Positions 9,787 through 22,097 are shown, counted from the stretch's first letter. The stretch is 64,000 nucleotides of DNA from Drosophila persimilis (GCF_003286085.1 NW_020825313.1:4712001-4776000), one strand, 5' to 3'. Made by a program: numbers and translations. Notes: generated from the letters alone by a model not told the origin.

Positions 9787-10693
9787 CGCTTCACACTCTT
9801 TATGAATGACTTGCCTTCAGTATTAACATACTCTCGAGTACTTATGTATGCGGATGATGTTAAACTCTGTGTCCAGTACAAGGACATTTCATTTCATTCT
9901 CGCTTGCAATCCGATCTCAATAGCTTTCAGTCATGGTGTTGTGCAAACTTGTTACACCTTAATGCCTCGAAATGCAAAGTTATGACATTTCATCGTTCTA
10001 GCCCTTTGTTGGCTCCCTACAACCTATTTGGTGGTTCTCTTGAGAGAATTACCCTGGTGGATGATCTGGGTGTTATGTTAGACGCCAAGTTAAAGTTTTC
10101 CGAACACATTTCTACCATGGTAAATAAGGCCATGGGCGTGCTTGGGTTTATAAAGAGGTGGTCAAAGGAATTTGACGACCCCTATGTAACAAAGACTCTC
10201 TATACCTCGATTGTTCGTCCGATTTTAGAATACGGCTCCTGTGTATGGTGCCCTCAGTACAAAGTACACCAGGACCGTATTGAATCAGTACAAAAAAACT
10301 TTTTACTCTTTGCTCTGCGGGGCCTTTCCTGGAATGCGGGTGTAAGACTCCCATCTTACTCTAGTAGACTACTATCAGTTAACGTACCATCCTTATTTAA
10401 CCGTAGAAAATGCTTGGTGTGATATTTATGCACAACTTTATCGGGGGTGACATAGACAGCCCTGATCTGTTGAGCCGCATAAACTTCACGATTCCTATTA
10501 GACTTACTAGAAATTTTAAACCGTTGTTCCTTTCACTTTTTAGATCGAATAATTCCCTCTACCATATCATATGTACCACTAATTCTCTTCCTCTTATTAA
10601 ATTACTAATCCTTACACACCTTTCTAGAAATTAGTAATTGTAGTGGTATTTGTATTTTGATTGCATGCTTAGTTTCTTAGTAAGTTTAGTGCT
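9787..10693 (+). pseudogene. CR1-clade LINE, RT 3' part and 3' UTR, copy B1
   Basis: Continuation of the CR1 RT after the LOA insertion: FMNDLP, the LMYADDVKL catalytic box, the thumb (LGVMLD), and the terminal PILEYGSCVW segment. The long frame ends at 10422. One base relative to the sister copies is missing at about 10410 (AAAATG against AAAAATG), after which the VIFMHN, DIDSPDLLSRINF tail continues in another frame to 10634. The 3' UTR runs to about 10693, matching the antisense CR1 ends near 38.1 kb and 44.0 kb. The intact family would join this to 3588-4510. Confidence 0.85.
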
Positions 10694-11442
10694 CCGCTTT
10701 GCCACCGTAGGTTATCTTTAATATTGAAAAAGATCGAGCGCAATAATTTGTATGCAAAATTTCTGCTACCGCCGAGGGATGCCTTGTGATAAAGCCAGAA
10801 AAGTAGCAGTTGGATTAAAAGATCCAAAAGAGGAATCAGAGGTATTTGTGCAAAAAATTGAAGGCAGAGCAAGAGACATTCAAATCGTTCTGTGCAGTGT
10901 CTTGTGCTGAAAACATTGCACATCGCTTTCAATTCTAGGCACAGACGTATGATAAATAGTAGAGTTTGATTGCATGCATTTTATTTATAATTGCAAATAA
11001 ATATAACTGCATACACATAAATACATACATATCGACACATACAGACATATGTGAACCTCTATTTGGACGCAACAGTTATACATAAATCTATCGTTTACTG
11101 AAATCACTGTCCCCCCTCCCCACCCTTTTTATTCTACCTTTCTCGTCGCCAAAAGGGTGGTTCGTTAACCCAAGCCGCAGTACATAGCACTTACAGCCAT
11201 ACATACATACATACAAGCAGCATCAGCGGTGCATTCTTTCTCGTTTTTTCGCTTCTCCACCGTTTACATGCGTTGTAATTGTTGGGTACATCTTCGTTGC
11301 CGCCCTTGAGTTTAATAATATATATTTTTTTCGAGCGTTAATTGCAACCACCCTTTCTATTGATACCTCGTGCCTCGACATTCAATATAACAATTCGTTT
11401 TCGATTATAGTCTTCGTTCAAACATTGAAAAAAAAAGATTAA
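10694..11442. other. Unassigned stretch, possibly BEL LTR or leader
   Basis: No convincing protein. It holds AT-rich sequence with CATACATA-type simple repeats (about 11010-11050 and 11195-11215) and leads directly into a BEL-like gag start. By position it may include the LTR and leader of that BEL element, but I see no second LTR copy in the window to confirm this. Confidence 0.35.
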
Positions 11443-12515
11443 AAATGATGATGCATATGCAGTCGAGCTGACGATTGTAACCAAGGGAAAAATAATGTCG
11501 CTTATCGCCGCCTTTGCTGCAGCAAGCGATACAAATCCAGTGTCTTCTTCATCCCAAACTCGTGCTAGACTCCACAAATTGACATCAAAATTATGAAAAG
11601 GCCATGGCCGGCCTAAAACGAGTATTTGACAACGATTAGTTGATTTTCAAGAATAATATCTCCACATTGTTCAATCTGCCGAGAATATCGCCTCAGTCCG
11701 CATTGTTCCTAAGAAATCTAATTGATACTTTTTCGTCGATTTACAATGCTCATTCTTCTCGTTTTGAACAGAGTCAACCCAGTGATGAAAAAAAAGTGAG
11801 ATGAACAGCTTACTTATGAGAAGTTGAGGCTTTGGTCCGACTTTGAGAATGTCTTCAATCGTCGATACCAGCATCTGTCTGCTAAAGAATCGACTAAGCC
11901 AAGGCAGTACAAAGTCATGCCAAGCAAGCAACATAATCGCAGTTCATACTTCCACCGACAGTAGAACTCAGCAACCTCGTCGCTATTGCAATTCAGGAGA
12001 CCATTTAGTGTCAAATTGCCCTCCATTTTCGCGTGCTTTGGTGATGCAAAAGTCGGCATCCTTATGCATTAATTGTCTGCGAAAAGGCCACGCTATTGTA
12101 AAATGCAAAGCCAATAAATGCCGAGTGTGCAACTGCTCACATCATACATTATTGCATCGATACACAGTGTAGGCTAGTAGAGTACCAAGAGAGTACTTCT
12201 CCTCCATCAAATCAGGATCGAAATTCCACATCACATGTTGTGCATGCGACATCATTGGACAGGGCGGTGAACATATTTTGGGCAGAGATCCGTAGAGAGG
12301 AGTCCTGTATTAGCTTGCTTGGACTTGGTGAATCTAATTCTAAAGTAAAGGATAAAATACACACAGTGGTGAAGTCACGAATAAATGGTAGTGAGTGCTC
12401 CTCTAATTTTTTGGTCCTGAAATCCATTTCAGGTTATCATCCTGACCAGTCAGTGAATGTGGCTGACTGGCGAATCCCAGAGAACCTACCAGTGGTAGAC
12501 CCTTATTTTTACAAG
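11443..12515 (+). pseudogene. BEL/Pao gag-protease fragment, copy 2
   Basis: The sequence begins with a plausible gag N-terminus (ATG at about 11494, MSLIAAFAAASDTNP, then TRARLHKLTSKL) that hits a stop at the TTATGA where the composite's repeated part begins (11591). From there to 12515 it parallels 2343-3287: the zinc knuckle CINCLRKGHAIVKC (about 12074-12115), the HHTLLHRY segment and the VVDPYFYKP linker. It lacks about nine bases near 12263 that are present in copy 1. Many frameshifts are present. It ends at the same fusion to Jockey ORF1. Confidence 0.72.
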
Positions 12516-12835
12516 CCGAAACGAGGGAGCGGCGGCAGGGACCTGCACTCGCCCCCCACAGCAAGCAAACAAGCAAACCCCAAAAACAGATTTGCTATTC
12601 TTGACGCGGACATCCCAATTGATAGTGAGGATAAGGAAGTTCGGATGAATGTAGATGCAGACGCTGAAAATGACCAAATGGATGAACACTTTCATGAAAC
12701 AGTTAATACAGACCAATGTCTGCAAGGAGAATTAACGAACTCTGGTAATCAGCTTAAGGGCCCTCAAAAACTACCGCAAATAGTTGGCAAATGTTGCTTA
12801 ACATAAATGACCTATTTGATCTCATAAGGGAAGTT
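12516..12835 (+). pseudogene. Jockey-type ORF1 fragment, copy 2 of the fusion
   Basis: Same ORF1 internal segment and same BEL junction as 3288-3587, in frame with the BEL linker (open frame 12240-12806). It keeps about 14 bases near 12825-12840 (the end matching VASLNNCVVK-like ORF1 sequence) that are lost at 3595, so this copy is closer to the ancestral composite. Confidence 0.75.
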
Positions 12836-13774
12836 GCAAGTTTGAATAACTGTGTCGTCAAAGTCGTCTACCTATCTCGATGCAGGATACGTTTGTCTCA
12901 GGACCCTAAACAGTTTTACTGCTTCGTAAACAGTAAGCGTAGAACGTCCACACACCCATCCTCGCTATCATTTTGTAAAACGTCGGCAAATATATTTTTT
13001 GCCCAATTCTTCCAAACCACCTATTCTGAGGAAAGCTACTCTGGTCATCCGTACCCATACGGTTTACCGAGGTCAAACTGCATTTTCAGTCCCTTGTTAA
13101 ATGAATGTTCCCTACTTCATGATCTTCGACTAGTTAAGCCGGTGTTTTCACCTGGTCCAGACGGGGTTCCAGGTTGTGTACTCAGGTACTGCGCCGAGGC
13201 TCTGTGTGGCTCTTCTTGCTTCTCCCGATCTGGGAGGAATCGTTAATAATTCCTCTCCATAATAAAGGTAGCAAGTCTGATGCAAAAAATTAAAGATGTA
13301 TAGCAAAGTTATCCGCTATTCCTAAAATGTTTATGAAGGTTTTAACTCCGCACTTGCAACATCTCTGCAAGTCACTTATATCTCCAGCTCAGCATGGATT
13401 TATAAGGCGGCGATCAACCACCAAGAACTTGTTAGAGTTTACCTCATTCATTATTAAAGGCTTTCAAGGTAACTTACAGACGGCGGCGATAAACCACCAC
13501 GAACTTGTTAGAGTTTACCTCATTCATTATTAAAGGCTTTCAAGGTAACTTACAGACGGATGTTATTTACACCGACTTTAGTAAAGCATTCGACTCTGTA
13601 AACCATTCCCTTTTAGCACATAAACTTGACCTTTTAGGGTTTCCGCCCAACCTCCTGAGATGGATTTCTAGCTATCTTTGTTCTAGGTCTCAAAGAGTCC
13701 TCTTCAAAAACTCCCTCTCTTTACCAGTAAAGGTTTCTTCGGGAGTACCACAGGGCAGCCATCTAGGCCCCTTA
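12836..13774 (+). pseudogene. CR1-clade LINE RT, 5' part, copy B2
   Basis: Same RT region as 3588-4510: LSQDPKQFYCFVNSK, SPGPDGVPG, TDFSKAFDSVNHSLL and GVPQGSHLGPL boxes, interrupted at the same ATCTAGGCCCCTTA target by an antisense LOA copy. It keeps AGCATGGATTTATAAGG at 13391 (the QHGFIRRRST box), where copy B1 has a small deletion. The 3' half of this CR1 is not found to the right of the LOA element; BEL sequence follows instead, showing a later deletion or recombination. Confidence 0.8.
13408..13559 (+). repeat. 76-bp tandem duplication inside CR1, second composite
   Basis: Same two 76-base copies as 4144-4295, marking common descent of the two composites. Confidence 0.9.
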
Positions 13775-13868
13775 GGTTAGGCTAGGTTGAGGCGGCTGCC
13801 GGGCTCGCTCGGAACCCGTCACACTTAGGCCGGTTTCGGCCTTCCTTCCTGCGTTGTGAGACTTCCTG

Positions 13869-15431
13869 TCAGCAATTATCCCATCCAGATGCTCTCACAA
13901 AGTTCGCTATCCTCCTGGGACATATTTTGGACATCTCTGAGATGTCGTGTAGAAAGGCTGAGCCCAGGTGCTGTAGCCTTCTTCTGCTGAGAGCTGGGCA
14001 GGAGCAGAACAGATGTTCCACTGTCTCCTCCTCTTCCTCGTCTCTACAGCTGCGACAAAAATCGTTATGTGGGGCCCCCAGCCTGTCAGCGTGGGTGCCT
14101 ATTAGCCAGTGTCCCGTGAGGGAACGTGTGACTACGCTGCACCTTTTCCTGCTTAACTTGAGGAGCTCGGAGGTGCGCTTCATGTCCATGGTCGGCCATG
14201 TTTGCCGAGTTGTGCGACATCGTGGCACTGTTTGCCACATATCGTTTGTTAGTCGCTTGTATTGCTCCCTTATAATGAGCTTACAGGTGGCCATTGGCAT
14301 ACAGATATCCTCCTTGTCTTGGAGAAGGGGGATTGTAGTGCCAGATCTGGCCAGCTCGTCCGCTATACAGTTGCCCTCGATGTCCCGGTGGCCCGGGACC
14401 CAAATCAGGCTAATAGCAAATTGCTGAGCCATCTCGTGCAGAGATTTGCGGCAGTCTGCCACGGTGGCCGAGTTCGAGGAAATCGCGCTTAGCGATTTGA
14501 TCGCAGCCTGGCTGTCGCTATAAATGTTTAGCTTGGTTGCCGTGACGGCAGCCGCTTGTAGGCAGTCTAGAGCCTCCCTGATTGCTATGACTTCCGCTTG
14601 AAAGACACTGCAATGATCTGGGAGTCTGAAGGAATGCCTTATGTTTAGCTGTTCAGAGTAGATTCCCCCTCCGACTCTGTCGTCCAGCTTTGATCCATCT
14701 GTGAAGATGTTTATGGCCCCATCTGGGCCTGGGAGTCCCTCGAGCCATTCGTCTCTGTGAGGGATGATTGTGTCGAAGGGAGTGTCTGTGTACTCTCTTG
14801 GAACTTGGTAGTCTGTTTTTGAGAGGACGGTACTGCTATTATTTAATATGGCTGAGTGACCTATGCACTGTGTCACCCATTGATCTGAGCCTCTTAGACG
14901 TATTGCTGCTGCTTCTGCCCGTTCCTTTCCTGCGAGGTCAAGGCTCTGTAGGCATAGGATGGCATTTAGCGCATCATTTGGGGTGGTGCGAAGAGCTCCG
15001 CTGATGCATAGGGCGGCAGTCCGCTGGACTTTGCCCAGTTGCTTGGTGATCGCCCTTTTTGATAGGGCCGGCCACCACACCGTAACTCCGTAGAGTAGTA
15101 TTGGTCTAACTATAGCTTGATATATCCATTGGACTATGCTTGAGATCATACCCCATCTTAGCCCAATAGCTTTTTTGCATGTGTAGAGTGCAGTCATTGC
15201 CTTCTTCACTCTGTCTTTGACATTCAGGTTCCAGCTAAGCTTCTTGTCAATTACCAACCCTAAGTAAGTGGCACTGTCGCTAAAGGAGAGCCTGCATCCT
15301 TGTAGTATTGGACGGTTGAGAGGCGGGACCTTGTATTTATTTGTGAATAGTACGAGTTCCGTTTTTGAGGGATTTACTCCCAGACCGCGCGATTCTGTCC
15401 AATCCGACAGTTGCGCTAGCTTTGAGGACAT
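13869..15431 (-). pseudogene. LOA ORF2 C-terminal part, copy A3
   Basis: 520 codons, identical in translation to the A1 frame, with complete RNase H acidic residues (D245, E280, D306, D358), WVPGH and terminal CCHC. The RT portion upstream is broken as in A1. Confidence 0.85.
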
Positions 15432-16013
15432 TAAGTCGCACAGTGTTTGGGTCTATTTCCCCGAGAAGATAATCGCAACGTCGTCCGCATAGGCCACGAC
15501 TTTGCAGCCCCCCCTTCTAGGTCACATAGAATCTTGTTGACTGCTATGTTCCACAGAAGAGGAGACAGGACACCACCTTGCGGGGTGCCTCTGTTGACAT
15601 ACCTTGACTGGGCGGACGATCCCATCGATGATGTCACCGTCCTGCATGTGAGCAATTGATCAATGAGCATCACCAAGTGACGGTCCACCCCCAGGTCAGT
15701 CAGGGCTTCTGTAATGGCGCCCGGTACAACGTTGTTGAAAGCTCCCTCAATATCGAGAAAGGCTATGAGTGAGTACTCTTTGTGCTGCAGAGATTTCTCT
15801 ACCGCTGAGATCACTTCATGAAGAGCCGTTTCCGTGGATTTTCCTTTCCGGTAGGCATGCTGTGCGCCTGACAGCAACTGAGGGTGTATAGTTGTCCTCA
15901 GTTGCAGCCCGACGAGTCTCTGAAAGGTTTTGAGGAGGAAGGACGATAGGCTGATTAGTCTAAAGTCTTTTGCAGCTGAGTGCGAGGCTTTCTAAGCTTT
16001 GGGAATGAAGACT
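15432..16013 (-). pseudogene. LOA ORF2 RT palm fragment, copy A3
   Basis: Carries GKSTETAL, LDIEGAFNNV and TPQGGVLSPLLW boxes in one frame and then loses frame at the homopolymer at 15508-15514. Identical to copy A1. Confidence 0.8.
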
Positions 16014-16025
16014 ATCTTTGCCTTA

Positions 16026-16105
16026 AGCAAATAAAAAAATTCAATCATTTGATTTCGTGCCGCTCTGAGGAAGCATTAGGAACAATACAACAAAACATAA
16101 AAAAT
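16026..16105. other. AT-rich junction, second copy
   Basis: Same 80-base joint between truncated LOA and BEL as at 2263-2342. No feature recognised in it. Confidence 0.5.
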
Positions 16106-17300
16106 TATGAAAAGGCCATGAAAAGGCCATGGCCGGCCTAAAACGAGTATTTGACAACGATTAGTTGATTTTCAAGAATAATATCTCCACATTGTTCAAT
16201 CTGCCGAGAATATCGCCTCAGTCCGCATTGTTCCTAAGAAATCTAATCGATACTTTTTCGTCGATTTACAATGCTCATTCTTCTCGTTTTGAACAGAGTC
16301 AACCCAGTGATGAAAAAAAAGTGAGATGAACAGCTTACTTATGAGAAGTTGAGGCTTTGGTCCGACTTTGAGAATGTCTTGAATCGTCGATACCAACATC
16401 TGTCTGCTAAAGAATCGACTAAGTCAAGGCAGTACACAGTCATGCCAAGCAAGCAACAATCGCAGTTCATTTACTTGTTCTTCTACTTCCACCAACAGTA
16501 GAACTCAGCAATCTCGTCGCTATTGCAATTCAGAAGACCATTTAGATTTGCGTTTGCAAAGTCGGCATCCTTATGCATTAATTGTCTGTGAAGGCCACGC
16601 TGTTGTTAAATGCAAAGCCAATAAATGCCGAGTGTGCAACCGCTCACATCATAAATTATTGCATCGATACACAATGTCGGCTAGTAGTCTCGCGTTGCCA
16701 CCATCCCAAGAGAGTACTTCTCATCCATCAAATCGTCACATGTTCTGCATGTGACACCGTTGGACAAGGTAATCCTGGCTACCTCGGTCGTAAGCTTCCG
16801 AACTATGAGCGGTGAACACATTTTGGGAAGAGCTCTGCTCAACTCTGGATCACAAATAAATTTCATTACCGAGGACCCCGCTCATCGCTTACCGATCCGT
16901 AGAGAGGAGTCCTGTATTAACTTGTTTGGAATTGATGAATCTAATTCTAAAGTAAAGGATAAAATACACACAGTAGTGAAGTAGCGAATAAATGGTAGTG
17001 AGTGCTCCTTTAATTTTTGGATCCTGAAATCAATATCAGGTTATCACTCTGACCAGTCAGTGAATGTTGCTAACTGGCGAAACCCAGAGAACCTACCATT
17101 TGTAGATCCTTATTTGTACAAGCCACAAAGAATAGATATGCTAATTGGAATCGTTCTTTACATTATTAGCTGTTGGTCAAACTAACAAGGTCCTGATTTT
17201 CCAATTCTTCAGATATCCCTTTTTGGTTGGATTGTGTTTGGAGTAGGGCGGATCGCTGCTCAATTCTCCAACGACGAAGTTGATGATCCGTCGCAAGAAA
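16106..17300 (+). pseudogene. BEL/Pao gag-protease-pol fragment, copy 3 (least deleted)
   Basis: To about 16380 it matches 2343-2616, then it diverges while staying homologous. It keeps more of the element: the gag knuckle remnant (GHAVVKC, CRVCNRSHH; about 16590-16665), a spacer, then the aspartic protease segment (ILGRALLNSGSQINFITE, 16815-16870; the family usually has LLDSGSQ, so the catalytic D is replaced by N), the SGYHSDQSVNVANW and LPFVDPYLYKP linker, and RIDMLIG followed by LFGWIVFG at about 17130-17250, typical of the BEL protease-RT junction. Several stops are present. It has no fused Jockey ORF1 at the usual breakpoint, so it represents the pre-fusion arrangement. Confidence 0.75.
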
Positions 17301-17620
17301 TGAAAATCCGCTGTGTTTCGTGATATATATACGTTTGTAGATGTATATTTGGTTCGGGGGTCGCGCGGTAGATCGGCCTTTGAATCCGGGGTGGAAACGT
17401 AACTTAGCCTTATGATCTATGCTCTATGATGGCTTGAGCGCCTTGGTGGATCGTGAATTGTAAATCTCCCGAGCGCCCCTCCGAGCGCGCCAGAACGAGT
17501 TGGGACCGGAGCGCACGGAGTTGGCACAGTGCTCGGTAATTATTTGCTGCTGGCCTGAACAGGTTGTGTCCGGAAAATATGTTTCCAGGAGTTCTGCTTC
17601 TTACAAATTACAAATAGTTT
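17301..17620. other. Unassigned stretch
   Basis: Moderately GC-rich around 17450-17530. No open frame of note, no recognisable family, no clear inverted or direct repeats. It separates the BEL fragment from the decayed Jockey element. Confidence 0.3.
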
Positions 17621-17640
17621 GTACCATTCACTAGTGCCAC

Positions 17641-19290
17641 CAGCAACACCACCTACACCATGGCAACTGCTACAATAAGCAGTATCAGCCCTTCACTAAG
17701 CACTGACAGCCAAGAACCCTCCATATCGATATAGCAAGATGACACTGAGGCAAAAGCAATAGGCGCTACTGCTGAACGATTTCTGGATGCTCAAAAACGG
17801 AGATCGGGCAAAAGGAAAAACAATCAGGCTTTGTCAGCCACTTCAAACTCGAAACGAGGGAGCGGCGGCCGGGACCTGCACGCGCCCCACACAACAAGCA
17901 AACAGGCAAACCCGAACAACAGATTTGCCATTCTTGACACGAACATCCCAAGTGATAGTGAGAATGAGGAAGTTCGGTTGAATGTAGATGCAGACGCTGA
18001 AAATTACCAAAGGGATAAACACCTTTATGAAGCAGTTAATACAGACCAATGTGTGCAGCGAAAATCAACGACCTCTGGTAATCAGCTTAAGGGCCCTCAA
18101 AACTACCGCAAATAGTTGTCAATATAAGCAACATAAATGACCTATTTGATCTCATAAGGGTAGTTGAAAATTTGAATAGCGCTGTCGTCAATGCTAACCA
18201 AGGGGAAACGGTCAGAATACTCCCCAAAGACAGTGATACCTATAAAGCAATTGTGAATTGTTAAGATGCCATAAGAATAGAATTTCACACATACCAAATG
18301 CAGACTGAAAAGTCTCATAGAATTCTAGTACGAGACCTACATCATAACACCCTAAGCAATGATATTACCGCCGATTTTAAAATGTTGGGCTTCGAAGGGT
18401 GAAAGGACATGGATGTGATCCAAGCTCAAGGATTAACAAGAACGAAAAATTAATATTTTGTTTTGATAAATGAAATTGACCAAGTCAAAGGGTCTTGACC
18501 GCCAAAAAATAATGATTGAAAAGATGAGAAAATCTACAGAGATTGCACAATGCTGTTGATGCCAGGATTACGTCCATATAGCTAAATACTGCTGCCGACA
18601 TCCCGATTGTGCCAGATGTGGTGAAAATTACTAAACCTCACAATGCACACGTTCCCTAGACGCAGAGCCAACTTGCATTCACTGCTCTGGAAGCCATATG
18701 GCCAGTTACAAAGGATGCAAAAGAATGGTACCAGGAGTTTCTACGCCGATCAATGGGTTCCGCAGAGAAGGCAATTAACACAAACAGGACGGGTCATGTC
18801 CCCTTAAATCATCAAGTGGCATATGCTTACTGTACCACACTTCCTGGAGAGCGGCATAGTTTCCTAGCTTGCACTCTAGTCACAAAAGGGGGGCTAATAG
18901 ACCAACAATACAACAACACCAGCCATATTGTTCAGCACCAACATTTGGTAGGAACTAGAAATAATACTGGAGCCTCCTATGCAACCGCAGAAAAAGGTAA
19001 TTCAAATGCAATACCTTGCAATGATGGACCTGCACAGCGTCGTTTTCATAGTCTGCAAGGTCATCAGATATCTCAGCAACAAGGATTGAATAATCAGCAA
19101 CAGAATTCATATGAAGTTCAGGCACTGCTGCAACACCAGCACGCACAGTTTCAGCAATGGCAACAACAGCTCCAACAGCAGCAGCAGCAGTTTCTCATGT
19201 GGCTACAGCAACAGCAGCAAGAACAGCAGCAGCTCAACATTCAAGCCAATCAACGCCTTGAAAAACTTAAAAAAATATTTTTGAGTTGGC
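17641..19290 (+). pseudogene. Jockey-clade ORF1, decayed
   Basis: A nucleic-acid-binding ORF1 in pieces: the RGSGGRDL motif and acidic MNVDADAE-like stretch (17850-18000), a degenerate zinc-knuckle region (CARCGENY, CIHCSGSHMASYKGC; about 18610-18720), and a glutamine-rich C-terminal region (about 19080-19250, mostly CAG/CAA). The last part is in an open frame from 18753 that runs past the normal end of ORF1 into ORF2 sequence, because the ORF1 stop/ORF2 start region (matching 49680-49780) carries a deletion at about 19350. Confidence 0.8.
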
Positions 19291-19349
19291 CGACACGATT
19301 AAGCAATGGGCTGGATCTAATCTTCAGTCCCAGAACAACGTTTCAGACT

Positions 19350-22097
19350 AATTCTAACGGCATTTCAGGGAAAGCAGAAGAAGTCGCGCTCTTCGCGCAC
19401 AACATCAGCGTTGACATTCTTCTTTTGACGGAGATCAGAATCAAAAGAGGGGTAGCTGTAAAAATACATGGCTGCGCCTTCTATCCAGCGTTCAAGCCAT
19501 CGCGGAATAATAATAGCGTTGGTGGAGTGGCGGTTTTAGTGAGGACCTCGCTTCGTCATTTTCCTCAAAGGGTCATTGAGACACGCAGCATGCAAATGTC
19601 AGCAGTAAAAGTAGCCACAGAACTGGGCGATAGGAGTTCTGCGCCATTTACAGCCCACCCAGAGTCAAGATTGAGGAAATACATTACATCGATGCACTCC
19701 GTGCTTGCGGGCAAAGGTATTTGGTTGGTGGTGACTGGAATGCCCGATATTGGCTGTGGGGAGACATTTATAATTCCCCTAGGGGCGAGAGCTAGCGGAA
19801 GCCATCTCTGGCGCTGAGATCCTTACAACTAGATCACCAACAAAGTACCCATATGTACTCAATCACACGCCGTCCTGCATAGACTTCGCAGTGGTATTCA
19901 TGCTATTCCGGGTTATCGAACAACAATAAGTCAGAGCTGGGATCTGGACTCCGATCATCTGGCCCTAGTCATCAACATTGAGGCAGATGCCATTATAGAA
20001 AATCCAAGCCCTGGTCTAGCCAGGCACACTGATCTGCTGGCCTTTAGGCAACATTTGGAAAGGTCGATTCAACTGAACGTCAAGCTAAACTCTGACGAAG
20101 ATATCAAGATGGCTGTAGAAAACATCACAGAGAGTATATACATGGCTGCAGCTGCCGAAACGCCTTCGCATCCATTACAAGAGAGGCCAGAGAGCATTTA
20201 TCACAAAACAGGAGACTTCGAAGATCTCTTTGAACAAAAGCTTGCTTCCATGGATTACACCGTGGATGCTGGATATTCGCTTTGGAAGACCACTAAGTCT
20301 CTTAAGAGACAACCGACAACAGTCTGCAAGCACCTCTACAAATGGCCTTACCCATTGTCGACGGTCGATAGTTGACCGCGATAGGCGAGCTAGTATTAGA
20401 TCTAGTATTTAATGTATATCGATAGAAGGTGAATTTTCAGCCACGAATGAACGGGCATATTTTTCGCCTACCACGAGGTGCCGCAATAATTTTAAGCTTC
20501 ACTTTGCTGTCGAGAGGTTAGAGCTGGAGGACATACTGCGGTAAGTTTATTTGGCAACATTGTGCTAGGTTATGACCGATGTACTTTATAGAATAAAACA
20601 GCGCCAGCCAGTGCCAGTGCCAGTACCTGCAGCGGTCAGCAGCAGAGGTAGCAACCTGTGACAGCTTAACTGCTAGAGTGGATTTAATTGGTGCCGTTAA
20701 AGGCAACTCCGCGGGACCATGGACACCCATTAAACCAGCCAGTTTTAAGGAGATTGTTGAAGTCATCAAGTCCCTACCGAGGAAGAAGGCTCCTGGCATT
20801 AACAGAGTGTGCAATTCTACACTGAAGGCATTGCCTACTCGGGCGATACTCTACATAGTGTTCATTTTTAACGCCTTGTTAAGGGTGCAGTTTTTCCCTC
20901 AGCAGTGGAAGATAGCAGCAATCCTGATGATCCATAAACCTGGAAAGTCGGGGGATGACCCTGAGTCGTATCTGCCAATAAGTCTATTGTCTTCTTTATC
21001 TAAGGTGTGCGAGAGGCTTCTTGCCAATCGTCTTGGTGGTATTATCAAGGAATGCCGTATCTTGCCGGATCCCCAGTTTGGCTTTCATGAGGGACACAGC
21101 ACAGTGGAGCAAATCCACAGATTGGCAAGACACATCCTACATGAGCCTATGATGATTTAGAATGCTGCAATGCAGTCTTCATTGATATGCAGCAAGCATT
21201 CGATAAAGTTTGGCATATCAGCCTACTGAGCAAAATTAAAAAACTCTTCCCAGCACCACACTACGGAGTCCTACGATCATACTTGGAAGGACGGCAGTTT
21301 ATGGTCAGGTTCAGGAACACCTATTCAGCCCCTCGCCAAATGAGAGCTGGAGTTCCACAGGGCAGCGTCCTTGGCCCACTGCTCTACTCTATTTATACTG
21401 CAGATTTACCCTCTCCAAGCGAGTACCATATGGAGGTTCTCCGTAAGGCTCTTTTTGCTACTTACGCGGACGATATAGTACTGCTTTACAGCTCCAAGTG
21501 GCGCTTTGAGGCAGCAGATGGACTCCAGGAGTACCTCCACTCCTTGGCAGCTTGGTGCAAAAGATGGAAGTTAAAATCCACTGAAGACCACCAATCTATG
21601 CTTCACCCTGAAAGCGCTCATAGACCACACCCCACCCATAAAGATTGAAGGCGTAACTTTGGATCAACCAGATCAAGCAAAATAGCGTCTTACTTTTGGT
21701 CCACACTTGAAATGTAGCAACTGCGGTGGCTGATTAACGGAAGAAGCACCATGTCACTGAGAGCCAAAAGAGCAGTTTATGTACACTGTGTAGCCCCGAT
21801 CTGGCTCTACGGTGTGTAGATTTGGGGAATTGCTGCAAAATCTAACTATAAACGGATACAGGTCCTGTAGAATCGCGCCATGCGGCAAATAACGAACTGT
21901 ACCTGGTACGTGCGGGGCTCCACCCTACATCGGGATCTAAATCTGCATACAGTGGAGGAGCAGATTTGAAGGCACATCAACAGATACAGTGACAGGCTGA
22001 TTAGGCGCCTAAGTATGCTCGCGAGACGTTTACTACCTGCCAGTCCTTTGAGGCGATTGAAGAAATTGGGTTTTGCCACCATTATAGGTCAACTCTA
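19350..22097 (+). pseudogene. Jockey-clade ORF2, decayed and interrupted
   Basis: Endonuclease pieces (LTEIRIKRG, VVTGMPDIGCG where the intact copy reads GGDWNARHW) are followed by RT boxes in several frames: PRKKAPGINRVCN (about 20780), YLPISLLSSLSKV, FIDMQQAFDKVW (about 21180), GVPQGSVLGPLL (about 21350) and TYADDIVLLY (about 21460). There are frameshifts near 19630, 19800, 21155 and 21640. A 368-bp element with a 7-bp duplication splits the RT linker at 20357-20724, and part of the linker between about 20200 and 20340 is deleted relative to the intact copy. It is non-functional. Confidence 0.85.
20350..20731 (-). mobile_element. MITE-like element with 7-bp target-site duplication
   Basis: The 7-mer ACCCATT occurs at 20350-20356 and 20725-20731, and the intact Jockey copy has it once (51043-51049), so 20357-20724 (368 bp) is an insertion. 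Its ends are imperfect inverted repeats: GTCGACGGTC against GTCCATGGTC read from the other end (8 of 10 match). The same element, 367 bp, occurs once in each unit of the tandem array on the opposite strand (35117-35483 and equivalents). It has no coding capacity. A TATCGATA octamer (the DREF-site sequence) is conserved in the array copies. 7-8 bp duplications are usual for the P and hAT superfamilies; I cannot assign it further. Strand is arbitrary. Confidence 0.7.

Larger units (their letters stand above)
13775..16025 (-). mobile_element. LOA-clade LINE, truncated copy A3
   Basis: Antisense LOA 3' part with the same right-hand truncation as copy A1. At an offset of 13763 bases, the RNase H and RT palm frames (13869-15431 and 15431-15877) are identical in translation to those at 106-2114. 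It carries the same G7/C7 frameshift (15508-15514) and the same stop after YADD. It sits next to the CR1 target ATCTAGGCCCCTTA at 13761-13774. No right-hand duplication is found, because the 5' part of the element and the CR1 3' half are missing. Confidence 0.88.
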
